64,000 bases of DNA from NCBI RefSeq assembly GCF_019649015.1, contig NZ_BLPI01000001.1, positions 1,897,001-1,961,000 on the forward strand, read 5' to 3'. Shown one piece after another: positions 29,271 through 38,764 of this stretch. The translations under genes and the position numbers were made by a program. The notes beneath the pieces were generated by a model. The model worked only from the letters and a program-made list of their open reading frames with translations. It searched no databases and had not been told where the DNA came from. The stretch comes from Agarivorans litoreus. Lineage in GTDB: Bacteria; Pseudomonadota; Gammaproteobacteria; Enterobacterales; Celerinatantimonadaceae. Each line of letters opens with the position of its first letter. Position 1 is the stretch's first letter.

Positions 29271-31685
29271 ATGAACAAGCAATACGGTTACTTCGATGAC
29301 CAAAACAAAGAATACGTTCTAACTACGCCAAAAACGCCGATAAAATGGGCGAACTACGTAGGAACTTTAGACTTTGGTGGCTTAATTGATACCACTGGTG
29401 GCACCGTAGTATGTAAGCAAGATCCGGCGTTAAACCGTATCACCAAGTATATTGCTCAGCTGCCTCAGTCTGAGTTCAAAGGCTCAACCATTTACATACG
29501 TCGTAAAACTGAGCAGGGCTACCAGCTATTTTCTCCGTTTTATACGCCCTGTTTAGAAGCCTTAGACAAGTTTGAATGCCGAGTAGGTTTGTCGTACACC
29601 CGCTGGGTTGTGGAAGCACAAGGTCTACAAATTGATGTGAAAATCTTTGTACCACAAGGCTCTAACACCTTATTGCAAGATATTAAGGTGACTAACATTA
29701 GCCAGCAAACACAAGCAGTTGATGTAGCGCCGGTGTATGAATTCACCCACTTCGATGCATTAAAGCAGCTAGTTAACGCCGACTGGGTTCCACAAACCAT
29801 GACCCTGAAGGCTCACGCTGAAGATAGCGGCCATGTAGTGTTAGAGCAGTACGCCTTTATGAAACGTGATAGCGCGGTGAACTACCTAAGCTGTAACCGC
29901 CCGGTAGATTCATGGGAAGGCGACCGACGCGTATTTTTAGGCGATAACGAGTTTGGTTCTTGGTCTAAGCCCTTGTCGTTACAGGAAGAAAGCTTAAGTA
30001 ATTCTGAGTGTGACCGCGGCGATAACGTGGGCGCATTGTTGGTTAAGCTGGGCGAACTGGCACCAGGGCAAACAGAGCGAGTAATCACTCAACTTGGCCA
30101 AGTACCTAGCTTGCAAGAGGCCGAAGCGGACATTGCTTTATACCGCAATGAACAAGCCGTTGACCAAGCCTTTGCCGAGCTAAGCGGTTTCTGGGAAAAC
30201 TACCTTGATGTCATGCAAGTAAACACCCCAGACAACGCCATGAACTCTATGCTAAACGTGCACAATCCACGTCAATGCCATACCACCAAAAACTGGTCTC
30301 GCTACTTGTCGCTTTACCAGCTAGGTTATGGTGCTCGTGGTATTGGTTTCCGTGACTCCTCGCAAGACTTAATTGGGGTAATGGCGCACATGCCGCAAGA
30401 AGCACGCGAGTTTGCCGAGCGCTTGCTGTCGGTGCAGCTAGAAAATGGCTCTGCCATGCACCAGTACTTCCCGCTCACTATGGAAGCCAACGAAGGTGAT
30501 TCACGTGAAGAGCCTGATTGCCCAGATTACTATGGTGATGACCACTTATGGATCGTGCTTACCGTTGCGCAATACTTAAAAGAAACTGGTGATTTAGCAT
30601 TCTTAAACAAACCCATTACTTACTACAGCAAAACCCTAGAGCTGGCCGACCGCAGCCAAGGTAGTGTTTACGAGCACCTACTAAAATCCATTGATTTTAC
30701 TTGGAATAATATTGGTGAGCATGGCCTGCCTCTATTAGGGTTTGCCGATTGGAACGATACGGTTAACTTACCAAGTGGCGCAGAATCTTTATTTGTAGCC
30801 AACCTATTTGGTAAAGCCTTAAAAGAGCTAATCGACATTGCGTCAGCCATCGATGATAAAGCAAACTTAGAGCTGCTTAACGGCTACTACCAAGAAATGA
30901 AGCAACGGGTGAACCAACATGCTTGGGATGGTGAATGGTGGGTACGCTACTTTACCAACGAAGGCGAGCCGATTGGTTCTCATAAAAATCAGCATGGTAG
31001 CTTGTATACCAACGGACAATCTTGGCCGGTTATTTCAGGTTTTGCCGAAGGCGACCGAATGCTGGCAGGCCTAGATGCTGTAAATCACAAACTCAATACC
31101 AAGTACGGCATTATGTTATCGGGCCCTGGCTACAACGGCTTTGATCCTCAGCTTGGTGGGGTAAGTACTTACCCACCGGGAGCAAAAGAAAATGGCGGCA
31201 TTTTCCTGCACTCTAACCCTTGGGTAATGATGGCAGAAACCATTGCTGGCAACGGTGACCGAGCATTTGAATACTACAACCAAATTAACCCGGCTTTCCA
31301 TAACGACAACTTGGATGTGTTCCAATCAGAACCTTACTGTTACCCACAAAACATATTAGGTGCAGAGCACAAACAATTTGGTATGGGGCGCAATGCTTGG
31401 TTATCTGGCACCTCAGCTTGGACTTACGTGGCGGGAACCCAATACATACTAGGTATTAAACCTACTCTGGTAGGCCTAGAAGTTGACCCATGTATTCCAA
31501 AAGCTTGGCCAAGCTTTAGCGTGAAACGTCGCTACCGTGGCGCCCAGTACAATATCACGGTGAGTAACCCTCAAGGTGTTAGCTCAGGCGTAGCAAGCAT
31601 TAAAGTTAACGGTGAAGCAATTAGCGGTAAGGTGCTTCCGGTATTTAACGATGGTGAACATCAAGTAGAAGTAGTGCTAGGCTAA
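29271..31685 (+). CDS. GH94 beta-glucoside phosphorylase (cellobiose/cellobionate phosphorylase-like)
   Basis: An 804-residue cytoplasmic phosphorylase. The opening (YGYFDDQNKEYVLTTPKTPIKW), the sandwich domain, then YGARGIGFRDSSQDLIGVM and the active site YYGDDHLWIVLTV (Asp pair at 423-424) are GH94 hallmarks; LLGFADWNDTVNLP and NGQSWPVISGFAEGDRM follow. GH94 enzymes split beta-linked disaccharides with phosphate into glucose 1-phosphate and a monosaccharide. Classic cellobiose phosphorylases have FNDDPLW at this site, so this one may use another disaccharide (cellobionate, laminaribiose or similar). Length fits cellobiose/cellobionate phosphorylases. Co-transcribed with the GH116 gene; a strong terminator follows. 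Confidence 0.88.
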   Translation: MNKQYGYFDDQNKEYVLTTPKTPIKWANYVGTLDFGGLIDTTGGTVVCKQDPALNRITKYIAQLPQSEFKGSTIYIRRKTEQGYQLFSPFYTPCLEALDKFECRVGLSYTRWVVEAQGLQIDVKIFVPQGSNTLLQDIKVTNISQQTQAVDVAPVYEFTHFDALKQLVNADWVPQTMTLKAHAEDSGHVVLEQYAFMKRDSAVNYLSCNRPVDSWEGDRRVFLGDNEFGSWSKPLSLQEESLSNSECDRGDNVGALLVKLGELAPGQTERVITQLGQVPSLQEAEADIALYRNEQAVDQAFAELSGFWENYLDVMQVNTPDNAMNSMLNVHNPRQCHTTKNWSRYLSLYQLGYGARGIGFRDSSQDLIGVMAHMPQEAREFAERLLSVQLENGSAMHQYFPLTMEANEGDSREEPDCPDYYGDDHLWIVLTVAQYLKETGDLAFLNKPITYYSKTLELADRSQGSVYEHLLKSIDFTWNNIGEHGLPLLGFADWNDTVNLPSGAESLFVANLFGKALKELIDIASAIDDKANLELLNGYYQEMKQRVNQHAWDGEWWVRYFTNEGEPIGSHKNQHGSLYTNGQSWPVISGFAEGDRMLAGLDAVNHKLNTKYGIMLSGPGYNGFDPQLGGVSTYPPGAKENGGIFLHSNPWVMMAETIAGNGDRAFEYYNQINPAFHNDNLDVFQSEPYCYPQNILGAEHKQFGMGRNAWLSGTSAWTYVAGTQYILGIKPTLVGLEVDPCIPKAWPSFSVKRRYRGAQYNITVSNPQGVSSGVASIKVNGEAISGKVLPVFNDGEHQVEVVLG

Positions 31686-31702
31686 GCCTCGCAACAAACA
31701 CA

Positions 31703-31732
31703 AAAAGCCAGCGCAATGCTGGCTTTTCTATT
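31703..31732. terminator. Bidirectional terminator between GH94 and ABC-ATPase genes
   Basis: Ten-bp stem AAAAGCCAGC/GCTGGCTTTT with a 5-base loop, with T-rich sequence on both outer sides (TTTTCTATTTTG on plus, TTTTTGTG on minus). It lies 18 bp after the GH94 stop and 25 bp after the convergent ATPase stop. Confidence 0.85.
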
Positions 31733-31756
31733 TTGTGTATCGTTGCTTAGAGAATA

Positions 31757-32854
31757 TTAAGGCTGAGCTAAAGACTCTTGAGTTTCACCGTCAAACAAGT
31801 GTACAAAGGTGGCATCTAAGAAAATATCTAATGCACCAGGTAAATCACCGTGCTCTGCGGGTGCTTCAATAATAATATTTTGCCCACCAAACTCCGCTTT
31901 AACATGCATAGTTGCGCCCAATAATTCACTATCTGTGAAAGTAGCTTTAGCGGCAATCACATGGCTAGGCTCAAGCTGCTTTTCGTGCAAATGAATATCG
32001 TTAGGGCGAATGCCCAAGGTTAGCGCTTGGCCTTCTTGCAACTTCCCAACAAACTTCTCAGGAGCTTTAATCTCTTGGCCTGCTAACTCCAAAAACCACT
32101 CACCTTGCACCTGCTTGGCCTTAGCTGGGATCATATTCATCGACGGAGAACCGATAAAGCCAGCAACAAACTGGTTTTTAGGTTGAGTAAATACTTCATA
32201 AGGCGTGCCAATTTGTGCAGTAATCCCTTTGTTCATTATCACAATGCGATCAGCAAGGGTCATTGCTTCTACCTGGTCGTGAGTCACGTACAAAGTGGTT
32301 ACACCCAACTTATTGTGCATATCCTTTATTTCTGCACGCATTTTGCCACGCAATTTAGCGTCTAGGTTAGACAGTGGCTCATCAAACAAAAATAGCTTAG
32401 GTGTGCGTACCATGGCGCGCCCCATAGCAACTCGCTGGCGTTGACCACCCGACAGCTGCTTAGGTTTGCGATTAAGGTAATCCGTTAGCTGCAGCATCTC
32501 GGCAGCCCACTCTACCGACTTCTTAATCTCTTCTTTCTTAACCCCTTGAACCTTAAGTGCAAATGCAATGTTTTCGTACACCGTCATATGTGGGTAAAGC
32601 GCGTAGCTTTGAAACACCATCGCTAAATCGCGATCTTTCGGGTCAACATCATTCAGGCACTTATCGCCCATTTTAATTTGACCCGAAGTGATGGTTTCCA
32701 AGCCGGCCACCATCCTTAAGATGGTTGATTTACCACAACCCGACGCACCGAGTAATACAACAAATTCACCATCACTCATCTCTATGTCGAAACCTTTAAC
32801 GATTTCGACTTTACCGTAGCTCTTACGAAGATCTTTAAATGACAGTGATGCCAT
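31757..32854 (-). CDS. Sugar ABC transporter ATP-binding protein (MsmK/UgpC type)
   Basis: A 365-residue ATPase of the carbohydrate uptake-1 (MalK/MsmK/UgpC) family. Walker A GASGCGKSTILRM, Q-loop MVFQSYALYPH, signature LSGGQRQRVAMGRAMV, Walker B LFLFDEPLSNLDAKLR and H-loop YVTHDQVEAM are intact; residues ~235-365 are the TOBE/OB regulatory domain (LGIRPNDIHLH). Start at the ATG at 32854 with AGGAGC ahead, 2 bp after the GH1 stop; the longer frame runs back through the GH1 gene and is rejected. No permease or binding protein lies in the window, so it probably energises a transporter located elsewhere, as multitask MsmK-type ATPases do. Confidence 0.93.
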   Translation of the reverse strand: MASLSFKDLRKSYGKVEIVKGFDIEMSDGEFVVLLGASGCGKSTILRMVAGLETITSGQIKMGDKCLNDVDPKDRDLAMVFQSYALYPHMTVYENIAFALKVQGVKKEEIKKSVEWAAEMLQLTDYLNRKPKQLSGGQRQRVAMGRAMVRTPKLFLFDEPLSNLDAKLRGKMRAEIKDMHNKLGVTTLYVTHDQVEAMTLADRIVIMNKGITAQIGTPYEVFTQPKNQFVAGFIGSPSMNMIPAKAKQVQGEWFLELAGQEIKAPEKFVGKLQEGQALTLGIRPNDIHLHEKQLEPSHVIAAKATFTDSELLGATMHVKAEFGGQNIIIEAPAEHGDLPGALDIFLDATFVHLFDGETQESLAQP

Positions 32855-32856
32855 AA

Positions 32857-34200
32857 TTATGCTCCTGCGCGTTGTTTTAGAAACTGCTGAAAGTAAGTAG
32901 CACTTTGCTTTGGTACTCGTTGCTGGGTATCGTAATCGACATAAACGATACCAAAACGCTTTTCGTAACCAAAGGCCCACTCGAAGTTGTCCATTAAGCT
33001 CCAAGCAAAATAACCTTTAAGTTCAACACCTTGTTCCATTGCATCAGCAACTGCATTTAAATGCGATTGATAGTAATCGCAGCGCTGCTGATCAATCACC
33101 TTGCCGTCTTCTAGGGTATCTGCCCCTGCCATACCATTTTCAGTAATAAAAATAGGCGGTAGTGAGTAACGTTCATCTAGCTTGGTGAGTAGCTCCGTTA
33201 AAGCCTGCGGACAGACTTCCCATCCCATATCAGTGCGCTCAACGCCCTCTAGAGTGACATGTTTGGGACCATTTTCGGTGGCTTTAATCACATGGCGGGT
33301 ATAGTAATTGATGCCTAAAAAGTCGATGGGTTGTTTTATTAGCGCTAAATCACCCGGCAGAATAGTTGGCCACCAGAGTGGTTGCTGCTGGCGAATAGCT
33401 TCTGGGTATTGCCCTTCGATGATTGGCTGTAAAAACCAATGAATACCTTGCTGTTCATCAAAGTCGGCAGCCAACACATCTGCAGCATTATTCGGATCTG
33501 CTGGATAAGCGGGCGTAAAATTAAGAACGATGCCATGCTCAGATTTTGGAGCATTTTGACGCATCTTTGGCAGAGCTAAACCATGTGCCAAAAGAATATG
33601 GTGGGCAGCCTGAAAGCCAAACTTATCTTCAGTTAAACCCGGCGCATGTTGGCCAAAACGATAACCTAAAAATGCACTACACAAAGGTTCATTAAAGGTT
33701 GCATAACTATATACTGAATCACCAAGTGCTTTGGTCATGATGTCGGCAAATTCGGCGAATTTATATGCAGTTTCACGACTCAACCAGCCACCTCTATCTT
33801 CGAGATATTGTGGCAAATCCCAGTGATACAAGGTAACAAAGGGCTTAATGCCTAACTGATTAAGCTTAGCAATTAACTGTTGGTAAAATGCGATACCCTT
33901 ATCATTTACCTGGCCTTCTACCGGCATAATCCGCGGCCAAGCTATCGATAAGCGATAAGCATCAACACCTAACTCTGCAATCATCTCCAGATCTTCTTCC
34001 CAGCGGTGGTAGTGATCACAAGCTATGGTGCCATCATCCCCGTTGGCGACTTTTCCTGGAGTGGCACAAAAGCGATCCCATATAGATTCGCAACGCTCAT
34101 CTTCTTGGTTAGCGCCTTCAATTTGAAAGGCAGCTGTCGCGACTCCAAAAATGAAATCACTACGGCGAAATGGGGACGACATTGGAAAATCAAAAGACAT
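32857..34200 (-). CDS. GH1 beta-glucosidase
   Basis: A 447-residue family 1 glycoside hydrolase, normal length. N-terminal DFIFGVATAAFQIEGA is the family signature; the acid/base glutamate is in YATFNEPLCSAF and the nucleophile in PPIFITENGMAG; GYFAWSLMDNFEWAFGYEKRFGIVYVDY closes the barrel. No signal peptide, so it acts on imported beta-glucosides such as cellobiose, releasing glucose. ATG at 34200 has AGAGG 8 bases ahead; an in-frame ATG 24 bp upstream lacks one. It lies between lacI and the ABC ATPase gene in one probable operon. Confidence 0.92.
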   Translation of the reverse strand: MSFDFPMSSPFRRSDFIFGVATAAFQIEGANQEDERCESIWDRFCATPGKVANGDDGTIACDHYHRWEEDLEMIAELGVDAYRLSIAWPRIMPVEGQVNDKGIAFYQQLIAKLNQLGIKPFVTLYHWDLPQYLEDRGGWLSRETAYKFAEFADIMTKALGDSVYSYATFNEPLCSAFLGYRFGQHAPGLTEDKFGFQAAHHILLAHGLALPKMRQNAPKSEHGIVLNFTPAYPADPNNAADVLAADFDEQQGIHWFLQPIIEGQYPEAIRQQQPLWWPTILPGDLALIKQPIDFLGINYYTRHVIKATENGPKHVTLEGVERTDMGWEVCPQALTELLTKLDERYSLPPIFITENGMAGADTLEDGKVIDQQRCDYYQSHLNAVADAMEQGVELKGYFAWSLMDNFEWAFGYEKRFGIVYVDYDTQQRVPKQSATYFQQFLKQRAGA

Positions 34201-34286
34201 ACAACAACCTCTAACTGCGCCCAATGGGTCACATATTACTGATATTTTTTGGATTTAAAGACGACCAGTTTTCACTGGAGATCGAC

Positions 34287-34322
34287 GTTAGCTATAAACT
34301 TACGAGAAAGCATATAGCTAAC
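34287..34322. repeat. Inverted repeat in the lacI-GH1 intergenic region
   Basis: GTTAGCTATA ... TATAGCTAAC, 10-bp perfect arms separated by 16 bases, in the 189-bp gap between lacI and the GH1 gene. No T-run follows on the minus strand, so it is not an obvious terminator; it might be an RNA hairpin that separates expression of lacI from the enzymes or a protein site. Confidence 0.45.
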
Positions 34323-34389
34323 ACCAAGCAAGGAGTCGTTTAATGATGGGTGGGATATTTCACATTCAACTCCTTACATGTTGATAAGC

Positions 34390-35391
34390 TTAACTAACAG
34401 GAGGGGCGGTAGACTCACGCACAATAAGCGAGGGCTCTAACTGCACACCATTTACTAAATTTTTATCGGCTAAATTTTGCAGCACCATATTGGCGGCAAT
34501 GGTGCCCATTTCCTCAATGGGGAAGCGAATGGTGGTGAGCTTAGGTCGCAAATAACGTGAATAGAACATGTCATCGTAGCCCACCACCGAGATACGCTCA
34601 GCCGGTGATTCGTTATCGCGCGACAAAATGTCATAAACACTAATAGCGATGTTATCGTTACCACACACCACCCCAGTAAAATCGATACCACGTTGAAACA
34701 ACTTAGCCGCCGCTTTGGTACCACCATCTTCTTGGTACAAACCTTCAACAATAAGCTGAGGATCGTACTCTAAGCCAGCTTCACTAAGTGCATTGCGATA
34801 ACCTTGCAGACGCTCTCGTGCATCAAAGTGCACTAAAGGACCAGTAATCGATGCGATACGTGTATGGCCTAAATCAATTAAATGTTTGGTGGCCAAATAT
34901 CCACCTAACTCATTGTTCAAATAAATACAGCGGTGCGCTAATTCAGGCACATAACGGTTTAATACAAACACATTGGAGTTGCGAGAGCACAACTCAATCA
35001 ACTCATCATCACTCATGGCTTGAACCACCAGCAAAATGGCATCTACCCGTCGTGAGTTAAGAAAACGAATAGCTTCACGTTCTTGCTCAATATTGTCATG
35101 CCCACTAGTGGCAATAAGGTGCTGACCTTCTTTTCGCAATACCGATTCAATGCTGTGCATCATGGGGCCAAAAAATGGGCCAGATAAAGTACCAACTACA
35201 ATTCCTACACTGTAAGAACGGTTGGTAGCCAGAGCTTGCGCAAAAGAGTTCGGTTGGTAACCCAATTTATCCATCGCGGCCATCACTCGCTCGCGATTAA
35301 CATCGGAAACCTTGTTGTTACCGTTCATTACTCTGGATACGGTTGCCTGTGAAACACCCGCTAGATCAGAGACTTCCTTGATTGTTGCCAT
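34390..35391 (-). CDS. LacI-family transcriptional regulator
   Basis: A 333-residue LacI/GalR regulator. The N-terminal helix-turn-helix is TIKEVSDLAGVSQATVSRVMNG, followed by the hinge and a periplasmic-binding-like domain (SVGIVVGTLSGPFFGPMM; HTRIASITGP; GVVCGNDNIAISV; VVGYDDMFYSRYLRPKLTTIRFP). LacI-type operators of the same core sequence lie in its own promoter, before the GH116 gene and in the porin gene, so it likely represses itself and the surrounding beta-glucoside genes until an inducer (a beta-glucoside or its product) binds. First gene of lacI-GH1-ATPase. Confidence 0.93.
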   Translation of the reverse strand: MATIKEVSDLAGVSQATVSRVMNGNNKVSDVNRERVMAAMDKLGYQPNSFAQALATNRSYSVGIVVGTLSGPFFGPMMHSIESVLRKEGQHLIATSGHDNIEQEREAIRFLNSRRVDAILLVVQAMSDDELIELCSRNSNVFVLNRYVPELAHRCIYLNNELGGYLATKHLIDLGHTRIASITGPLVHFDARERLQGYRNALSEAGLEYDPQLIVEGLYQEDGGTKAAAKLFQRGIDFTGVVCGNDNIAISVYDILSRDNESPAERISVVGYDDMFYSRYLRPKLTTIRFPIEEMGTIAANMVLQNLADKNLVNGVQLEPSLIVRESTAPPVS

Positions 35392-35414
35392 TGTTACTTT
35401 AGCCTCTCTGCATT

Positions 35415-35430
35415 TGTAAGCGCTATCACA
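35415..35430. promoter_or_regulatory. LacI-type operator 1 before lacI
   Basis: TGTAAGCGCTATCACA, 24 bp upstream of the lacI start codon. Shares the TGTAAGCGCT half with the sites at 25129 and 25981 (reverse complement). Suggests autoregulation. Confidence 0.72.
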
Positions 35431-35469
35431 TGAAACCTATCTGGGCACGATCAGATTTTAAGTCCACCC

Positions 35470-35484
35470 GTGAAAGCGCTTTCT
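35470..35484. promoter_or_regulatory. LacI-type operator 2 before lacI
   Basis: GTGAAAGCGCTTTCT, centred about 55 bp (near five helical turns) from operator 1. The centre is the palindrome GAAAGCGCTTTC. Two spaced operators permit DNA looping. Confidence 0.72.
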
Positions 35485-35582
35485 CTTAATATGACCGATT
35501 AAAGTCATTTGTGTCAATTGCCTTTACAGGCAGCAAATCTGATATGTGAGCCGCCGCAAAGTTTCGATTTTGTTGATGAAAA

Positions 35583-36020
35583 TTAAAACTGCAACCAAAA
35601 TGTCATTGGCCCGTCATTAACCAAAGATACTTGCATATCGGCGGCAAACTCACCTGTTTCGGTGGCCATTCCACGCTCTCGACATGCACTAACAAAGTAC
35701 TCATAAAGATATTTTGCCTGCTCGGGACTCGCGCCTTTGGAAAAACCTGGACGCAAACCTTTATCGGTATCGGCAACTAATGTGAATTGCGATACCACCA
35801 ACAAACTACCACCGGCCTGCTGTACGTTAAGATTTGTTTTACCGTGTTGATCAGCAAAAATGCGGTACTTAATCACTTTCTCACAAAGCTTGGTGGCTTT
35901 GGTTTGGTCGTCTCCTTGCTCTACTCCAAGTAATACCAATAAACCGGGGCCTATTTCACCAATAGTTTGATCAGACACACACACGCTGGCTTGTGTCACC
36001 CGTTGAATTAATGCAATCAT
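35583..36020 (-). CDS. dtd: D-aminoacyl-tRNA deacylase
   Basis: A 145-residue cytoplasmic enzyme that hydrolyses D-amino acids (and glycine mischarged on tRNA-Ala) from tRNAs. [30 protein letters not shown] (catalytic SQFTL) and the C-terminal [14 protein letters not shown] (the NxGPxT cis-Gly-Pro motif) are diagnostic. Length equals E. coli Dtd. The ATG overlaps the stop of yihY by 4 bp (ATGA), so the two are co-transcribed, as in many gammaproteobacteria. Confidence 0.96.
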   Translation of the reverse strand: MIALIQRVTQASVCVSDQTIGEIGPGLLVLLGVEQGDDQTKATKLCEKVIKYRIFADQHGKTNLNVQQAGGSLLVVSQFTLVADTDKGLRPGFSKGASPEQAKYLYEYFVSACRERGMATETGEFAADMQVSLVNDGPMTFWLQF

Positions 36021-36904
36021 TCAGACTCCTCGATGGTACTGCTGCCCTCTTCCCGTTGTTGAGCCTCGCTAAACTCGCCCAGTGCGGCAGTAATTTCAGC
36101 ACCAATTAACACCACAATCCAACTCACATACACCCAAACAAACAGAATGGGGATAGTGGCTATCGCGCCATAAATAACTTGGTAAGAAGGGAATGAGGCC
36201 ACATAGAAAGCGAAACCGCGTTTGCCCAGCTCAAATAACAAGGCTGCCACTACTGCACCACTTAATCCATGCACAAAGCGAATCGACTTATTTGGCACTA
36301 GTAAATAAAGCAAACAAAATGCCCCGATAGAAAATAGTAACGGCACCATACGTAGCAGTTTATTCCAAATACCTATCAAGGTTTCATGGTCGAACAACTG
36401 TGCTGAGAAGATGTAAGAACTCAATGCCAAGCTGCCGCCCATTAACAAGGGACCCAAAGTTAGAATCATCCAATACATAGGAAAAGCACTGCGCCAGCGA
36501 CGTTTTTCCTTAACCCGCCAAATCATATTAAGGCTATTATCTATCGCCGAAATCAACATCAGGGCAATAACAGCCAGGGCCGCAATACCTACTGCGGTCA
36601 TTTTTGAGGCGTTTTCAACAAAGCCACGTAAACTTTGTTTCACCACCTCGCCAGAGGCAGGCACAAAATTACTAAACACAAAATCTTCGATTAAGGTTTG
36701 AAAGCCTGAAAACACCGGAAAGGCACTAATCATAGAAAATGTTACTGCCACCAAAGGGACCAAAGACAGCAAAGTAACGTAAGCTAATGAGCCGGCGATC
36801 ATGGTCAGTTTTTCTTGTTTAATCCGCTCAAACAAGAAAAGCGCAAACGCTTTACTTTGCTGGAAAAGCGCTTGCCACTTAGGCGTGTTTTTCTGCCCGC
36901 TCAT
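36017..36904 (-). CDS. yihY: YihY/BrkB-family inner-membrane protein
   Basis: A 295-residue membrane protein with six predicted helices. It carries [31 protein letters not shown], the [50 protein letters not shown] block and a polar acidic C-terminal tail, all typical of YihY (once called RNase BN in error). Function unknown; possibly a transporter or lipid-related protein. Upstream partner of dtd. Confidence 0.92.
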   Translation of the reverse strand: MSGQKNTPKWQALFQQSKAFALFLFERIKQEKLTMIAGSLAYVTLLSLVPLVAVTFSMISAFPVFSGFQTLIEDFVFSNFVPASGEVVKQSLRGFVENASKMTAVGIAALAVIALMLISAIDNSLNMIWRVKEKRRWRSAFPMYWMILTLGPLLMGGSLALSSYIFSAQLFDHETLIGIWNKLLRMVPLLFSIGAFCLLYLLVPNKSIRFVHGLSGAVVAALLFELGKRGFAFYVASFPSYQVIYGAIATIPILFVWVYVSWIVVLIGAEITAALGEFSEAQQREEGSSTIEESE

Positions 36905-37098
36905 GATTCATTTCACTCCTTTGCATTATCTCGCTAAAGGATGAACTAGTTAAAGACGCAACTCAAGTTTAACAAGGGCTTAAGCCCCAAACTTAGCTAA
37001 AAAAAACCAAACAAAAACTGATGTTTTTTTGAACTGAATCACATAAAGTGCTAGACTCCCGCCCCATTTCCTTTCGTTCTTTATTGGATCCTAAGAAC

Positions 37099-38658
37099 AT
37101 GTTTGAATTTCCTAAATTTCGGGGAGCGACAGTCAAGAATGACTTACTCTCCGGTTTAACAGTTGCACTAGCCTTAGTCCCTGAAGCGGTTGCCTTTGCC
37201 TTTGTTGCTGGCGTAGAACCGCTAGTGGGTTTATATGCAGCGTTTATGGTGGGTTTAATTACCGCTGTAATTGGCGGGCGTCCTGGTATGATTTCAGGCG
37301 CCACTGGCGCATTAGCGGTAGTAATGGTTGCCTTGGTTGCTGACCACGGCGTGGAGTATTTATTTGCCACCGTGGTGCTCATGGGGATTTTGCAGGTTTT
37401 GGCCGGAGTCTTCCATTTGGGTAAGTTTATCCGCATGGTGCCACACCCGGTCATGCTAGGCTTTGTTAACGGCTTAGCAATTGTGATTTTCTTAGCCCAA
37501 CTTGGTCAATTTAAAGTGCCAAATGCCTTTGGCGAACTAGAATGGATGCAAGGCAGCCAACTTTGGATCATGCTAGGTTTAGTGGCCATAACCATGGCGG
37601 TCATTCACTTTTTGCCTAAACTTACCAGTGCAATCCCAGCCTCACTGGTTGCGATTGTAGGTGTGACCGTAGCAGTGCAAGTATTAAACCTAGATACTCG
37701 CACTGTGGTAGATTTTGTCCGCGGTATGACCGGTGACGCTAACGCAACTATTGCTGGCGGCTTACCTAGTTTCTCCATTCCAAGCGTACCTTTTAATCTT
37801 GAAACCCTGCAAATCATCTTTCCTTATGCCATCGTGCTGGCGGCTATTGGCTTAATTGAATCGCTACTTACACTAACAGTCGTTGATGAGATGACCGGCA
37901 CCCGTGGACACGGTAACAAAGAATGTATAGGCCAAGGAGTGGCTAACGTAACCACTGGCTTCTTTGGTGGTATGGGCGGTTGTGCGATGATTGGTCAGAG
38001 CATGATTAACATTCGCTCTGGAGGTCGTGGCCGTTTATCGGGCATCACCGCTGCCTTGGCCCTATTGGGCTTCATTCTATTTGGTTCTTCACTGATAGAA
38101 ATGATTCCTCTTGCCGCTTTAGTCGGTGTCATGTTCATGGTTGTGCTAGGCACTTTTGAATGGGCTAGCCTGCGCATGATTAACAAAGTGCCAAAAGCTG
38201 ACTTCTTTGTGATTGTGTTGGTATCTGTAGTTACCGTATTTACCGACTTAGCGGTAGCAGTAGTCATTGGTGTAATCGTCTCTGCGTTGGTATTTGCATG
38301 GAACCATGCCAAGCACATTTACGTAACAACCTCGAGCGTTGATGACGACCATAAAGTTTACGAGTTAGATGGCCCCTTGTTTTTTGGCTCAACCGCTAAC
38401 TTCTTAGAGCTGTTCAACCCAGCTAACGATCCTAAAGATGTGGTGATTGATTTTGCTAAGTCTCGGGTAAGTGATCACTCAGCCATTGAAGCGATTGATA
38501 CCTTAGCAGAACGCTATGAAAAAGCAGGTAAAACTCTTCACCTAAAGCACCTTAGCCCAGAGTGTCGTAAACTACTAACCAAAGCAGGAAGTGCGGTAGA
38601 AGTTAACTTAATTGAAGACCCAAGCTATAAAGTAGCCACCGACGCGCTAGATAACTAA
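37099..38658 (+). CDS. SulP-family anion transporter with STAS domain
   Basis: A 519-residue inner-membrane transporter. Membrane part (residues ~15-400): [38 protein letters not shown] is the SulP signature, and the [32 protein letters not shown] block is well conserved. The C-terminal STAS domain runs from ~420 ([20 protein letters not shown]). Substrate is likely sulfate, bicarbonate or another anion. I start at the ATG at 37099 (MFEFPKFRG); an in-frame ATG 51 bp upstream is possible. Divergent from yihY, ended by a terminator. Confidence 0.88.
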   Translation: MFEFPKFRGATVKNDLLSGLTVALALVPEAVAFAFVAGVEPLVGLYAAFMVGLITAVIGGRPGMISGATGALAVVMVALVADHGVEYLFATVVLMGILQVLAGVFHLGKFIRMVPHPVMLGFVNGLAIVIFLAQLGQFKVPNAFGELEWMQGSQLWIMLGLVAITMAVIHFLPKLTSAIPASLVAIVGVTVAVQVLNLDTRTVVDFVRGMTGDANATIAGGLPSFSIPSVPFNLETLQIIFPYAIVLAAIGLIESLLTLTVVDEMTGTRGHGNKECIGQGVANVTTGFFGGMGGCAMIGQSMINIRSGGRGRLSGITAALALLGFILFGSSLIEMIPLAALVGVMFMVVLGTFEWASLRMINKVPKADFFVIVLVSVVTVFTDLAVAVVIGVIVSALVFAWNHAKHIYVTTSSVDDDHKVYELDGPLFFGSTANFLELFNPANDPKDVVIDFAKSRVSDHSAIEAIDTLAERYEKAGKTLHLKHLSPECRKLLTKAGSAVEVNLIEDPSYKVATDALDN

Positions 38659-38681
38659 GCTCTTATCGCTGAGTAAACACT

Positions 38682-38715
38682 AAGCCGCAGCTCGTTTGAG
38701 TTAGCGGCTTTTTTG
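38682..38715 (+). terminator. Terminator after the SulP gene
   Basis: AAGCCGC/GCGGCTT stem with a 15-base loop followed by TTTTTT, 24 bp after the SulP stop. Confidence 0.82.
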
Positions 38716-38764
38716 CGCCCTTCATGCTAAGTTATTTATAGGTTTATTGTTTAAAGGCTAAGCG

